The notes beneath the pieces were generated by a model. The model ran no database searches. It worked only from the letters and a program-made list of their open reading frames with translations, and had not been told where the DNA came from. Both the position numbers and the translations under genes were made by a program. From Roseiconus lacunae (GTDB lineage: Bacteria > Planctomycetota > Planctomycetia > Pirellulales > Pirellulaceae), in NCBI RefSeq assembly GCF_008312935.1, contig NZ_VSZO01000012.1, forward strand, positions 372,001 through 436,000: a stretch of DNA of 64,000 nt. The letters run 5' to 3'. Below, piece by piece: positions 26,463 through 35,864 of the stretch; the first letter of the stretch is position 1, and every line of letters begins with the position of its first letter.

Positions 26463-26890
26463 TCCACCGCCCCCATTACGCGCGACAAGATTCGCCACGG
26501 TCGGCAGCCCATCGCAACAAACGTCGATCGGGAACGATCACTTTGTGTGTGTTGGCCTGCATGGCGATCGTCGTTTCGCTTTGCATGACACTGTTGCATT
26601 CGGCAAACCGATCTCGACAAGAAACCAAGCTTCGCCACCAGATGGAACAGACCGAACGATTCTTGGACGCCGCCATCTTACGTGCGGTCACCCGTCGCCG
26701 AGCGGATGAACAATACAAAACGGAAACCTGGCGAACCGAACTTATGTTTCAGGGACGAGCGATCGCCGCGACCGCCGAGATCAAGGTCGATGAATCACTG
26801 GAGGTCACGGTCCAAGCCCGCCTGGGAAGTCTTCCTCAACAAACTCAACAGTCGTACCAATTTCAACTGAGATTAGAAGATGAATCGTAA
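26459..26890 (+). CDS. Short GspK-like minor pseudopilin or membrane-anchored protein
   Basis: A 143-residue protein with a single N-terminal helix (GTITLCVLACMAIVVSLCMTL) after a basic leader (RNKRRS), like GspK pseudopilins, which lack the +5 Glu. The remainder (FLDAAILRAVTRRRADEQY) is helical then beta-rich. It is less than half the usual GspK length, so the large SAM-like domain is missing. It overlaps the GspJ-like gene before it and the DUF1559 gene after it. Confidence 0.65.
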   Translation: MIHRPHYARQDSPRSAAHRNKRRSGTITLCVLACMAIVVSLCMTLLHSANRSRQETKLRHQMEQTERFLDAAILRAVTRRRADEQYKTETWRTELMFQGRAIAATAEIKVDESLEVTVQARLGSLPQQTQQSYQFQLRLEDES

Positions 26891-27713
26891 AGCATTTACT
26901 CTTGTCGAGTTGCTGGTGGTCATTGCGATCATCGGTATCCTGATCGGCTTGCTCTTGCCCGCCGTACAAGCGGCACGTGAAGCGGCGCGACGCATGTCCT
27001 GCTCAAACAACCTCGCCCAAATCGCCTTGTCGATTCATCACTATGAATTTGCGATGGACCATTTCCCTGATGGCGTCACCGATGATGGCCCGATCCGCAA
27101 CGAAATCAACGGGGGCAAACACATCGGCTGGATGACACGCATCCTGCCTTACATTGAGCAACAGGTTGCTTTCCAAAAGCTTGATTTTGACAAAAGCGTT
27201 TATGACCCGGCCAACGCCGAAGTTCGATCCTATGACGTGCCACCTTATACCTGTCCCTCCAATCCGCATGTCTTCGGAAGAGATCTTTCGCCGCGAGTCG
27301 CAACGAGCACGTACGCCGGATGCTATCACGATATCGAGGCTCCGATCGCGGATGACAACCATGGCGTGTTTTACTTGAACAGTTCGACTCGGTTTTCAGA
27401 GATCACCGATGGAACGACCAGTACGATCATGGCCGGAGAAACACTTGGCGACAAAGATGCCTTCGGATGGGTCAGCGGCACCCGAGCGACATTACGCAAT
27501 ACCGACCAATTTTCCGACGTTGGGATGCAAACGTTTCTTGACCGAGAACTATCGGTCAACGAAGTCGGCGGATTCGAGAGCTATCATCCCGGCGGAGCCA
27601 ATTTTGCACTCGCCGACGGGGCCGTGGTCTTTCTATCCAATCGCATTGACCCAAAGATTTTCCAACTGATGGGACACCGTTCCGATCATGAGTTGTTGCA
27701 AGAGGACGAGTAA
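26880..27713 (+). CDS. DUF1559 pilin-like protein ending the pseudopilin operon
   Basis: A 277-residue protein starting MNRKAFTLVELLVVIAIIGI, a strong prepilin-type helix with Ala at -1 and Glu at +5, then MSCSNNLAQIALSIHHYE. It ends with the DUF1559 pattern SYHPGGANFALADGAVVFLS. The length is normal for the family. The ATG overlaps the previous gene's end by 11 bases, so it belongs to the operon. This supports the idea that DUF1559 proteins are assembled or exported with a type II/IV-like machine. Confidence 0.92.
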   Translation: MNRKAFTLVELLVVIAIIGILIGLLLPAVQAAREAARRMSCSNNLAQIALSIHHYEFAMDHFPDGVTDDGPIRNEINGGKHIGWMTRILPYIEQQVAFQKLDFDKSVYDPANAEVRSYDVPPYTCPSNPHVFGRDLSPRVATSTYAGCYHDIEAPIADDNHGVFYLNSSTRFSEITDGTTSTIMAGETLGDKDAFGWVSGTRATLRNTDQFSDVGMQTFLDRELSVNEVGGFESYHPGGANFALADGAVVFLSNRIDPKIFQLMGHRSDHELLQEDE

Positions 27714-27790
27714 TGTTGCTGCGTGAAACGATCGAACGCAGCAAACGAATGACACCGCGGTTGGCGTGATGTTTCGTCGTGGTTTCACGA

Positions 27791-27817
27791 TAAGCCGATT
27801 GGCGTTAGCCACGGTTG
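27791..27817. repeat. REP-like half repeat (copy E, left arm only)
   Basis: TAAGCCGATTGGCGTTAGCC followed by ACGGTT matches the left arm of the other copies. No right arm follows before the pyruvate kinase stop at 27839. Confidence 0.6.
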
Positions 27818-27838
27818 AAACGATCGACTCCGTTGTGA

Positions 27839-29269
27839 TTACTCAACCGAGTGGACGACAACGGCGTTGTGAGCTTTTTCGACGACGCCGCTACCGGTCA
27901 CAAAGACGATACGGTCACCTTTTTTAAGCTGCCCGTTTTCCTTACCCCATTGACTGATCTTGGCACGGATTTCGGCGGGGCTGGCCATCTTTTCGATGCC
28001 AACGGGGCGGATCCCCCAGAACAACTGGATGCGTCGTAGCGTCGCCGGACAGTCACTGACCCCCAGCGTTGGGATCGAGCTTCGCGATTTGCTTTTCACC
28101 CATGCGGTCCCACCCGATCGCGTCGCAATGATGATCATCGACGCATCGATCGCTTCGGCGATACTGATCGCCGCATTGGTCACCGCCGTCGTGATCGGGT
28201 GAACGCAGTGACTGACGGAGTGGTTGATTTCATGAACCAAATTTCGCTCGGTAACTCGCATAATGCGACTCATCACCTCGACGGCCTTGATCGGGTGATC
28301 ACCGACGGCGGTTTCACCACTGAGCATACATGCGTCGGCGCCATCTAAGATTGCATTGGCAACGTCGCTCGCCTCCGCCCGCGTTGGCGTTGAGTTATGG
28401 TGCATCGATTCAAGCATCTGCGTCGCGACGATGACTGGTTTAACTTTTTCTTTGCAGACTTGAATGATCCGCTTTTGTGCCATCGGGGTTTCTGCGACAT
28501 CGATTTCGACCCCCAAGTCACCGCGAGCGACCATGATTCCGTCGGCCGCATCGACGATTTCCTCCAAGTGCTCGAGTGCTTCAGGTTTCTCGATTTTGGC
28601 GATCACGAACGCATCACAATCATGAGCTTTCAACACATTCTTCAACGAATAAACATCTTCGTCGCTTCGAACGAACGACAAGCTGATGAAATCGATCCCG
28701 TTTTCGGCAGCCCACATCGCGTTGGCGATGTCATTCCGCTGCATCGATGAAACCGAAAGCTTGACACCTGGCAAGTTGATTCCCTGGCGACTACGGACCT
28801 CCCCCGATGCCGTCACTCGGCACGTTGCCCGATCAGTACTGACCGACTCGACCACCAATGCGACCATCCCATCGGCCAACATTACCGTGTTACCCGGCTG
28901 CAACTCGTCGATCAACTTGGGATACGTCGCCGTGACTTCAAAGTCATTTGCCGGTTCGCCTTCGCGGATAAAGGTTAACTCAGCACCAATATCAAGCTGC
29001 AAGGGTTCCGACTTTAATTCTCCGAGTCGAATCTTTGGTCCGGCCAAGTCCAAGAGCACGCCGGCAGGACTTCCGACTTGTTCCGAAGCAGCGCGAATCG
29101 CTTTGAGCTTTTTCTCATGATCGGCGATTTTTCCATGAGCCGTGTTGATCCGAAAGACATCGACGCCGGCCTTGATTAGTTCTGCGAGTTGCTCCGGCGT
29201 GTCGCAAGCGGGGCCGACCGTCGCGACGATCTTCGTACAGGATTGGTGGATTGCGGGCCGAGGCATCAT
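27839..29269 (-). CDS. pyk: Pyruvate kinase
   Basis: A 476-residue glycolytic enzyme converting phosphoenolpyruvate and ADP to pyruvate and ATP. The conserved start is TKIVATVGPACDTPEQLAEL. The substrate and metal motifs are FRINTAHG, DLAGPKIRLGEL, VIAKIEKPEAL (catalytic Lys) and MVARGDLGVEI. ATQMLESM and MLSGETAVGDHP are present, with a C-terminal regulatory domain (IIIATRSGGTAW). FRINTAHG has Thr and Ala where many enzymes have FSHG. Two adjacent ATG codons (29269 and 29266) are possible starts. The gene is monocistronic; a half hairpin repeat lies beyond its stop. Confidence 0.96.
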   Translation of the reverse strand: MMPRPAIHQSCTKIVATVGPACDTPEQLAELIKAGVDVFRINTAHGKIADHEKKLKAIRAASEQVGSPAGVLLDLAGPKIRLGELKSEPLQLDIGAELTFIREGEPANDFEVTATYPKLIDELQPGNTVMLADGMVALVVESVSTDRATCRVTASGEVRSRQGINLPGVKLSVSSMQRNDIANAMWAAENGIDFISLSFVRSDEDVYSLKNVLKAHDCDAFVIAKIEKPEALEHLEEIVDAADGIMVARGDLGVEIDVAETPMAQKRIIQVCKEKVKPVIVATQMLESMHHNSTPTRAEASDVANAILDGADACMLSGETAVGDHPIKAVEVMSRIMRVTERNLVHEINHSVSHCVHPITTAVTNAAISIAEAIDASMIIIATRSGGTAWVKSKSRSSIPTLGVSDCPATLRRIQLFWGIRPVGIEKMASPAEIRAKISQWGKENGQLKKGDRIVFVTGSGVVEKAHNAVVVHSVE

Positions 29270-29902
29270 TCAGAGTTCCAGATCGAATAGACAAGTTTTC
29301 GCCGCAAGTTTTACAACGAGAATGACTTTTCGCAATCGTCGTCTTTCCGATGGTGCCTCGTTCATCGCGATAGATCGACGTCGACGAGAACTTGATCACA
29401 CAAATTCATGTCCTATCACCAACAAACCTTCTGAGAACGAACAGTGACTTCCTGAGAACAGACTTCCCGAGAACAATGATTGCGAACCCTCTATCATCGA
29501 ATCAGACCTTCGCAAGCCGAACGTACTCGCGTCGGGCCCATTCCCGATTAATTACAGGACGAGCGAGCCGAACGACGAGCCAAGCGACCGACGTTCGGCT
29601 CATCAGTTGGCATTCAGCGGTTTTAACAAGGTTTTAATCAGTATGGTCGTTTTGAGTTTCTTTGTTAACGTTTTACAATCCTCGCTTTCCGTCATGGTGG
29701 TCGACGTTGTTGCAGCATGATCTCCACGAGTTGCTGCTTCGCGTTTCCCGGATCGCAAAATTCGGTTCCAGCGTTGTTCTGCTCAGTCTTCGGTCTGCCT
29801 AATGCGACCTGTCTGACGCGACGTGATCAACGTAAACTCCCCTGCCCTGCTCTACCCTGCTCTGCTCTGCCCTGCTCTGCCCTCCACCGGAATGGACCAT
29901 TG
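29270..29902. other. Intergenic region before the dehydrogenase gene
   Basis: About 630 bases between divergent genes. It contains a weak fragment resembling the REP-like right end near 29577-29605 (TTCGGCTCATCAGTTGGC), an AT-rich stretch at 29620-29680 suitable for promoters, and a pentanucleotide repeat at 29841-29880. An open frame from 29717 through the repeat is not considered coding. Confidence 0.4.
29841..29880. repeat. Pentanucleotide repeat, eight units of YCTGC
   Basis: Eight consecutive 5-base units: CCTGC, CCTGC, TCTAC, CCTGC, TCTGC, TCTGC, CCTGC, TCTGC. It ends 22 bases before the ATG of the dehydrogenase gene. Repeats of this type can gain or lose units by slippage. Confidence 0.75.
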
Positions 29903-30739
29903 ATGTCGCGACCGCATGACGCCTCTTCGAAACCGGTCGCCTTGATCACCGGGGGGTCGGCCGGACTCGGCTTGGTCACTGCCCAGACCTTTGCCGCGCG
30001 AGGTTTTCATGTTGCGATTGCCGGACGCGACCTTCAACGGATTCAACAGGCGTGTGAATCGATTGCTTCATCAGATGATTCAGTGCTTCCCTGCGTCGGC
30101 GATGTCACTGACCGCGATGACTGTTCGCGCATGCGAACCGAGATCGAACAGCGTTGGCGGCGGCTGGATGTGCTGGTCAACTGCGTCGGTGCCAGTGACC
30201 GCGGGCTGACAATGGAACTGGAGCCTGACCGAGTCCGTGAGCTGATGGAAACCAACGTGATCGGCACCCTGGTCTGTACCCAAACGATGATGCCACTACT
30301 GATCCAATCCGGTGGCAGTGTGGTTAACATCGGATCTTTGGCTGGCAAAGTCGGCGCCCGTTTTCTCGGTGGCTACAACGCCGCCAAGCATGCGTTGACC
30401 GGATTGACCCAGCAAATGCGATTGGAACTTCGCGAGCATGGCGTCCATGTTGGCTTGATCAGTCCCGGTCCGATTCGCAGAGACGATGCGGGCAGCCGCT
30501 ACGCCGATCGCGCCGGCGGCGCACTCCCGGAATCCGCTGCGGCTCCCGGTGGTGGCACCAATTTCAAAGGTCTCGATCCGCAGCTTGTCGCCGACGCCGT
30601 ATTTCGCTGCGCGACCAAACGTGTCCCCGATTTTGTACTGCCGAGGTACATGAGAATTTTGATTGCCGTCGGTAACGCGAGCCCCCGCCTAGGCGACTGG
30701 CTGCTTTTGAAGTTCACCAAAAGCGGAAAAAAGTCCTGA
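29903..30739 (+). CDS. Short-chain dehydrogenase/reductase
   Basis: A 278-residue NAD(P)-dependent oxidoreductase with a Rossmann fold. The nucleotide-binding motif is LITGGSAGLGLV (TGxxxGxG). NCVG replaces the common NNAG. The catalytic Ser is in VVNIGSLAGKVG and the catalytic pair in YNAAKHAL (YxxxK). The C-terminus contains DFVLPRYMRILIAVGN, reminiscent of the DltE/YqjQ-type group. The substrate is unknown. The ATG at 29903 is chosen because the upstream in-frame sequence is the pentanucleotide repeat, which would encode a Pro/Cys/Ala repeat. Confidence 0.9.
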   Translation: MSRPHDASSKPVALITGGSAGLGLVTAQTFAARGFHVAIAGRDLQRIQQACESIASSDDSVLPCVGDVTDRDDCSRMRTEIEQRWRRLDVLVNCVGASDRGLTMELEPDRVRELMETNVIGTLVCTQTMMPLLIQSGGSVVNIGSLAGKVGARFLGGYNAAKHALTGLTQQMRLELREHGVHVGLISPGPIRRDDAGSRYADRAGGALPESAAAPGGGTNFKGLDPQLVADAVFRCATKRVPDFVLPRYMRILIAVGNASPRLGDWLLLKFTKSGKKS

Positions 30740-31142
30740 AATGCTTTATTGAGATCCAGCCCCGCCCAGATGAATTTTTTCGTCATCGGGGCGCAATTCT
30801 GGCGTGCCTTCGCAATTCTCATTTGCCCATAGCTCCAATGCCAGCAATCGAATTCGGTGATCTGGCCTCGGTCGAAAACGGATCGCGGTTCAACTTTGCA
30901 TCTCGCTCGCCACGTTCTTGCTGAGCGACTATACTGCAGCGTACCCACCTACGGCCCGTCGTCGCCGTCCCCACCCTACCCCAATCGATTGTTCAGTTTC
31001 GCTTGATCGATCCGTGATCGATAACACCTTCGTTGCAGCGGGGTGAACGAAACTGCTCGCCGCCGGTTAACCGGTGGCAATCCCTCGCCCTCAGTTGGTG
31101 ACTTGCCAGAGTCATCGATGCTCCCACTCCCTCCGCAAGTCC
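30740..31142. other. Intergenic stretch, no gene seen
   Basis: About 400 bases between the dehydrogenase and secretin-N genes. No open frame shows protein-like features. Small A/T-rich patches (for example GACTATACTG near 30926) might belong to a promoter, but no paired boxes are convincing. Confidence 0.35.
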
Positions 31143-33659
31143 ATGCAACGAACCAGCCTCCACACCGCATTCGTCGTCGTGATCGGAGTGATCGCCGCCT
31201 GCGTCCAGCCGATCCAAACTGCCCGCGCCCAGACAAGTGCCGCCGCCGACGCCGTCCCGGCGGGTGACCGGCCAGCGATCGTGCGTTTCTCGTTTAACGG
31301 CGTCGCATGGCGTGAAGTCATCACGTGGATTGCCGAAGAAGCGGGATTAGCGCTGCACGTCGATTCAGTGCCCGCGGGTAGCTTTACCTACACTGACCCA
31401 CAACCGTTTAGTCACCAAGATGCGATCGACCGCATCAACCTGTTCTTGCTTCCCCAAGGCCATACGCTCGTCCGCAGTGGGAATTTGTTGTCGGTGATCA
31501 ACCTAAGCGACCCGCGAAGTCTTCAGCAACTCGACTCGCTCGCCGAATTGGTACGCCCCGATGATTTGAAGACCCGTCCCAAACATGACGTCGTCAAATG
31601 CTTGTTTCCACTCGGCGAACTCGCCGCAGAAGACGCCGTCGAAGAATTATCGGCGATCAAGCTAATGATGCAGCCCTCTGTGTTCAGCAAGACCAATCAA
31701 CTGTTGGTCACCGGCACGGTGTCGAAGTTACAGAGCGTTAAAATGGTGCTCGATTCTTTTGAACCATCGACACTGGACAACGGGACGATCGTTGCCAGCT
31801 TTCAGCTTGATCACGTCAATGCCGAAGACGTGCTGACCGTCGCACGTCCACACCTAGGTTTGGCAACCGGCGAGATGATCGGTATCGATGTCAGCTTGTC
31901 TTCCGACATTCTGGGCAAGAACATTTTTGTCACCGGCGTCGAAGACAAAGTCAAACTGATCGAGCGTTTGGTTCAATCGGTTGATGTCCCTGATGATTCA
32001 CTGACGGCGGACACGTCCGATGCCACACTTCAGGCGCACGAAGTCGTTGGCGGCAACGTCGATTTGGCTTATGACGTTCTACAAACACTGCTTGCCGGAC
32101 AAGACATCCGACTGTCGAAAAACGAAACCGCCGGAACGATCGTCGCACTGGCCCCGCCAAAAACCCAAAAGGACATTGCCGACGCCGTGAGCCAACTGGC
32201 GGCCGATGCTGCCACGTTCGAAGTCATCACGCTGAGCAAAGTTGATCCTTATGTCGCGATCGGCTTGATCGAAGAAATGTTAGATCTGTCAACGTTATAT
32301 GACGACGATGACGACGACTCGGAGGCCCCACCAAAGATCGACGCGGATCCAGAAAATCGACGCTTGTTTGTACGAGGAAAACCGGCTCAGATCGAAGAGA
32401 TCAAACGGATCGTCGAAGGGCTTGATCAGAAGTCCCAAAGCGGCACCGATGGCGACGCGCGCATCCGCTTGCTGTCACTGACGGGGAATCATGCACGTCA
32501 AACGCTCGCCGCAGCGGCCCGATTCTGGCGACTCCCCAATCCGATTTTGTTGATCGAATCCGACCAGGCGTCCAAGCCTGCCGAACGAGTCGTCTATGAT
32601 GCCCCCAGTGGTGGACCGACGAATGAGTTGCTGGACATCATGGAAAGCAAGACACCGGAGAATTACGTTTCTGCCGGAAGTCGCACCAAGATCTTGGATA
32701 GTCCGAAAACCGATATCACCAAGACTGCCATCGAGTGCCAATTGACCAGCCGTGGCTTGCTGATCCAATGCGATGACCTTTCGGTGCTCAATCAGTTTGA
32801 AACCCATCTAGAAACTTTGGCCGGTCCAAGCGATCCGGCGACAAACGAACCGATCGTTTACTATCTCAAGTTCACCCGACCGGTCGACGCGATTCGAATG
32901 CTTGCCGAATTGCTTGACGGCAGTGCCGCAGTTAGTTCGGATTCGCTGATCAACGCGACCGTTTCTTCCCCGGGATCGTCACTGGGCAGCTTGATCACCA
33001 ATCGTGATGGCACCATCACATTGATCGCGGGCACGGCGACCATCGTCGCCGATTCAAGACTCAATCGCTTGATCGCTCAAGGGACCGCCGAAGACATCGC
33101 AAACGTCGAAAAATACCTGCGGATCATCGAAAAAGAATCGAGCATCACCGAGATCGAAACCTTTGGACGATCGCATATCATTGAACTGGTCAACACGCGA
33201 GCGAGCGAAGTCGAAACGGCGATCCGCCAAGCGTTTGCCGGACGGGTCGTCGAAGCGGTCTCACCGGCGACCGCCGCGGGTGACGGTGGCAACCGCCCCC
33301 AGCCGGCCAGATCGAATGACGACAACGGGCAAGATCGCGATCGAAAAGCAGACAGCAAAAAGCAACCTAAATCGGCATCTAAGCAAGCGATCGACCTAGA
33401 ACCCAAGATGACATTGGCCGTCCATGAGCCCAGTAACTCACTGATTGTCACCGCCCCGGATCATCTGTTCTCCGAAGTCCAGGAACTCGCCAAGACGATC
33501 GACCAGCGCGGCGAGCAAACCGTCGAAGTCTTTTCGTCGAGCAACGACGAGGTGATGAGCGCGATCCTGCAAGAGCTGTTCGAAGGTGGCTCGTCATCAC
33601 GGTCGCCGTCTCGCGGCTCCTCTTCCCGGGTATCGTCCTCCCGTTCACGCGACCGTTAA
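31143..33659 (+). CDS. Exported protein with repeated secretin N-type domains but no secretin barrel
   Basis: An 838-residue exported protein. After a signal peptide (HTAFVVVIGVIAACVQPIQTARA) it has an N0/STN-like region (about 45-115: VAWREVITWIAEEAGLALHV) and several secretin-N-like modules. These show the pattern of a short helix plus VxxxNxLxVxG, such as SVFSKTNQLLVTGTVSKLQ, ENRRLFVRGKPAQIEEIKRI, DSRLNRLIAQGTAEDI and EPSNSLIVTAPDHLF. The C-terminal beta-barrel of GspD/PilQ, with its VPLLGDIP-type motif, is absent. The tail is Ser/Arg repeats (SSSRSPSRGSSSRVSSSR). The ATG at 31143 gives the signal peptide; upstream codons do not. The EF-hand gene follows 16 bases later. Confidence 0.8.
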   Translation: MQRTSLHTAFVVVIGVIAACVQPIQTARAQTSAAADAVPAGDRPAIVRFSFNGVAWREVITWIAEEAGLALHVDSVPAGSFTYTDPQPFSHQDAIDRINLFLLPQGHTLVRSGNLLSVINLSDPRSLQQLDSLAELVRPDDLKTRPKHDVVKCLFPLGELAAEDAVEELSAIKLMMQPSVFSKTNQLLVTGTVSKLQSVKMVLDSFEPSTLDNGTIVASFQLDHVNAEDVLTVARPHLGLATGEMIGIDVSLSSDILGKNIFVTGVEDKVKLIERLVQSVDVPDDSLTADTSDATLQAHEVVGGNVDLAYDVLQTLLAGQDIRLSKNETAGTIVALAPPKTQKDIADAVSQLAADAATFEVITLSKVDPYVAIGLIEEMLDLSTLYDDDDDDSEAPPKIDADPENRRLFVRGKPAQIEEIKRIVEGLDQKSQSGTDGDARIRLLSLTGNHARQTLAAAARFWRLPNPILLIESDQASKPAERVVYDAPSGGPTNELLDIMESKTPENYVSAGSRTKILDSPKTDITKTAIECQLTSRGLLIQCDDLSVLNQFETHLETLAGPSDPATNEPIVYYLKFTRPVDAIRMLAELLDGSAAVSSDSLINATVSSPGSSLGSLITNRDGTITLIAGTATIVADSRLNRLIAQGTAEDIANVEKYLRIIEKESSITEIETFGRSHIIELVNTRASEVETAIRQAFAGRVVEAVSPATAAGDGGNRPQPARSNDDNGQDRDRKADSKKQPKSASKQAIDLEPKMTLAVHEPSNSLIVTAPDHLFSEVQELAKTIDQRGEQTVEVFSSSNDEVMSAILQELFEGGSSSRSPSRGSSSRVSSSRSRDR

Positions 33660-33675
33660 CCCCGAGGCCGTTCGG

Positions 33676-35571
33676 ATGCTAAGTCACAACAAATTGCGAT
33701 TTACAAAATTGCGATTTACACTCGCCGCTTTGGTGCTGCCGTTTGCCTGCTGCGTTCTTTCCGCCAGTGCGGCCTTCGGTCAAGCTGGGTTGCGTGAATC
33801 GCTTGAGCGGATGGACCGTAACCAGGACGGAATGATTTCGCCCGATGAAATCACCTCGCTATCGCGCCCCTATCTAGAACGCGTCGCCGAAGCTCGACGG
33901 ATGTCTCTCGAACGCACCAACCGAATTGACAAATGGCAAGAAGCCGCGCGGATTTATTACGCGATGAAGAACGGCTCCGATCGAGACAGCGTTCGTCCGA
34001 GTCGTGAAAAGACCACCTTAAAAGAGTTCGGGCTCGGCGATGATGAGATCATGGTGCCCGAGTTCGGGTTACCCACCGTCAAGTATCCGTATACCCCCGA
34101 CGATCTAGACGAAGCCGAAGATCAAATCCGACGCTACGACCGCAATCGCGATGGCTATTTGGATCGCCGTGAAGCCGCCCGTGGCCGCTGGTCGCGGCTC
34201 GATCCGTTTACGATGGACTTCAACAAGGACGACCGGTTAAGCCGAATGGAGCTCGCCCAGCGATATGCGCGGCGGCGGAATGTGAGCGACGATGCCGACC
34301 AATTGATTCAGCGCGCTCGACGCGTCGGCAATGGTATCCAGCCATCAATCAGCGGAGACCGTGGCAACTCCGAAGAACGTGAACGCCGTGATTGGTATCG
34401 CCGAGGCGGCAACCGGTATTGGTTGACGGCATCGATCCTGGGCCGGTTCGATGAAAACCAAAACGGGCGGTTGGAAATGAACGAAACGATCGATTTGGGA
34501 ATTCCCTTCGGTGCCATCGATGCGAATTCCGATGGGGAGCTTTCCCGCGAAGAGCTTTTTGCCTACATGGAAGACCTTCAAGACCAAACCGGTGACTTGG
34601 TCGATGGCCTGCCGGGATGGTTCTACGAATTGGACATCAACCGTGACGGCCAAGTCGACCTGACCGAGTTTGCGGCCGAGCCGACCGACGCTCGCGTCGA
34701 CGAATTCGTTCAGCTCGATGCGAACAGCGATGGGTTGCTTTCGCCGATGGAGATTCTTTCTTCGAAATCGATGACGGGCGGAGTTTTCGAAAGCCAAGAA
34801 GCGGAGGTGCTACCGCCGCGTAAGACGATCGTGTCAGAAATCGAAATTGACGAAACGTTCATCGTCGCGGATCTAAATTTGAAACTTGCGATCACACACA
34901 CATCGGTTGATAACCTGGACGGGTATCTAACCGGGCCCGACGGGACTCGGATCGAACTGTTCACGGCTGTCGGTGGCCGCGACGACCACTTCGAAGACAC
35001 GGTCTTTGACGACCAAGCTTCGGTGCCGATTAACAAAGCACGGCCGCCCTTTAACGGAACATTCCTGCCCGAAGGCGTGGTCAAACGCGGGCCGGGCTTG
35101 AGTTCGTTTAACGGTAAACCGATCACCGGAGTTTGGCAGCTCACCATCCGCTGCTCACGCAGCGAGCGCTTTGGCATGCTGCACAAATGGTCGTTGATCG
35201 CGCGTCCCGATGAGGAGCAACTGATCGGACAACCCTCCGATCCCGCGGCCACCGACGACACGGAACCTGCGGGAACCGATCAATCCGCTGCCTTGATACG
35301 TCCGTCCGACATGGGCATCGGTGAGAGCCTGGCAGTTGCCGGTGCTGAGAAATCGTCCGCAATGACAATTGAATCTTGGACGCCGGAACAAAAAGCGAAG
35401 ATCGCCGCCCGACTCCGCAAGCCGTCGCCCGAGCAATGGGACCAAATGAGCGACGATGAAAAACGTGCCTATGGCGAACAACGTCGCCTAGCAATCGAAG
35501 AATACAAACGTGCGTTGGGCAAGCGCGCGTTCGCAACGTCAGCTGCGGATGAGAATCGCAGTCGCAATTAG
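33676..35571 (+). CDS. Exported EF-hand protein with a C-terminal P-domain (proprotein-convertase type)
   Basis: A 631-residue secreted protein with a signal peptide (LAALVLPFACCVLSASAAFG). About seven EF-hand-like calcium loops of the DxNxDG type follow: DRNQDGMISPDE, DRNRDGYLDRRE, DFNKDDRLSRME, DENQNGRLEMNE, DANSDGELSREE, DINRDGQVDLTE and DANSDGLLSPME. A P/Homo-B jelly-roll domain spans about residues 385-520 (IVADLNLKLAITHTSVDNLD, GVWQLTIRCSRSERFGMLHK). A basic helical tail ends the protein. The P-domain has no attached subtilase. Calcium-dependent surface adhesion or scaffolding is inferred. Start at 33676; upstream codons overlap the secretin-N gene. Confidence 0.87.
   Translation: MLSHNKLRFTKLRFTLAALVLPFACCVLSASAAFGQAGLRESLERMDRNQDGMISPDEITSLSRPYLERVAEARRMSLERTNRIDKWQEAARIYYAMKNGSDRDSVRPSREKTTLKEFGLGDDEIMVPEFGLPTVKYPYTPDDLDEAEDQIRRYDRNRDGYLDRREAARGRWSRLDPFTMDFNKDDRLSRMELAQRYARRRNVSDDADQLIQRARRVGNGIQPSISGDRGNSEERERRDWYRRGGNRYWLTASILGRFDENQNGRLEMNETIDLGIPFGAIDANSDGELSREELFAYMEDLQDQTGDLVDGLPGWFYELDINRDGQVDLTEFAAEPTDARVDEFVQLDANSDGLLSPMEILSSKSMTGGVFESQEAEVLPPRKTIVSEIEIDETFIVADLNLKLAITHTSVDNLDGYLTGPDGTRIELFTAVGGRDDHFEDTVFDDQASVPINKARPPFNGTFLPEGVVKRGPGLSSFNGKPITGVWQLTIRCSRSERFGMLHKWSLIARPDEEQLIGQPSDPAATDDTEPAGTDQSAALIRPSDMGIGESLAVAGAEKSSAMTIESWTPEQKAKIAARLRKPSPEQWDQMSDDEKRAYGEQRRLAIEEYKRALGKRAFATSAADENRSRN
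33691..33720 (+). repeat. 15-bp tandem duplication inside the EF-hand protein's signal peptide
   Basis: AAATTGCGATTTACA occurs twice in a row, coding for KLRFTKLRFT in the basic n-region of the signal peptide. Being a multiple of three, it keeps the frame. Confidence 0.85.
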
Positions 35572-35711
35572 CCTGCGAAATGAACGCACGGTGAGGTTGA
35601 GCTTGCTAGACTGATCTCCGGTCATTGGTCCCGGCAAGTGATTTCCCGCGGCAAATTTGAATCACCGCGGCAAGCCCCCTGCCCTTCCCCGGGAATTGTA
35701 CGCGGTGTCCG

Positions 35712-35746
35712 TTACGTCTCGGGCGTATACAACAGCCCGACGTAAG
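35712..35746. repeat. Short hairpin containing a shared GCCCGACGTAAG arm
   Basis: TTACGTCTCGGGC (35712-35724) pairs with GCCCGACGTAA (35735-35745) with a bulge. The 15-base sequence ACAGCCCGACGTAAG recurs at 63287-63301. Confidence 0.45.
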
Positions 35747-35864
35747 CGCGTCCGGATCGCCATTAACGCGAGCGCGCTAGGCAGACAACTTTCGGAGACG
35801 TTCTCAATGGCAATCGGCCGGCAGCCAACACCGCCGGCTCCGTTTTCAGCTTCCCTCCTGCCCC

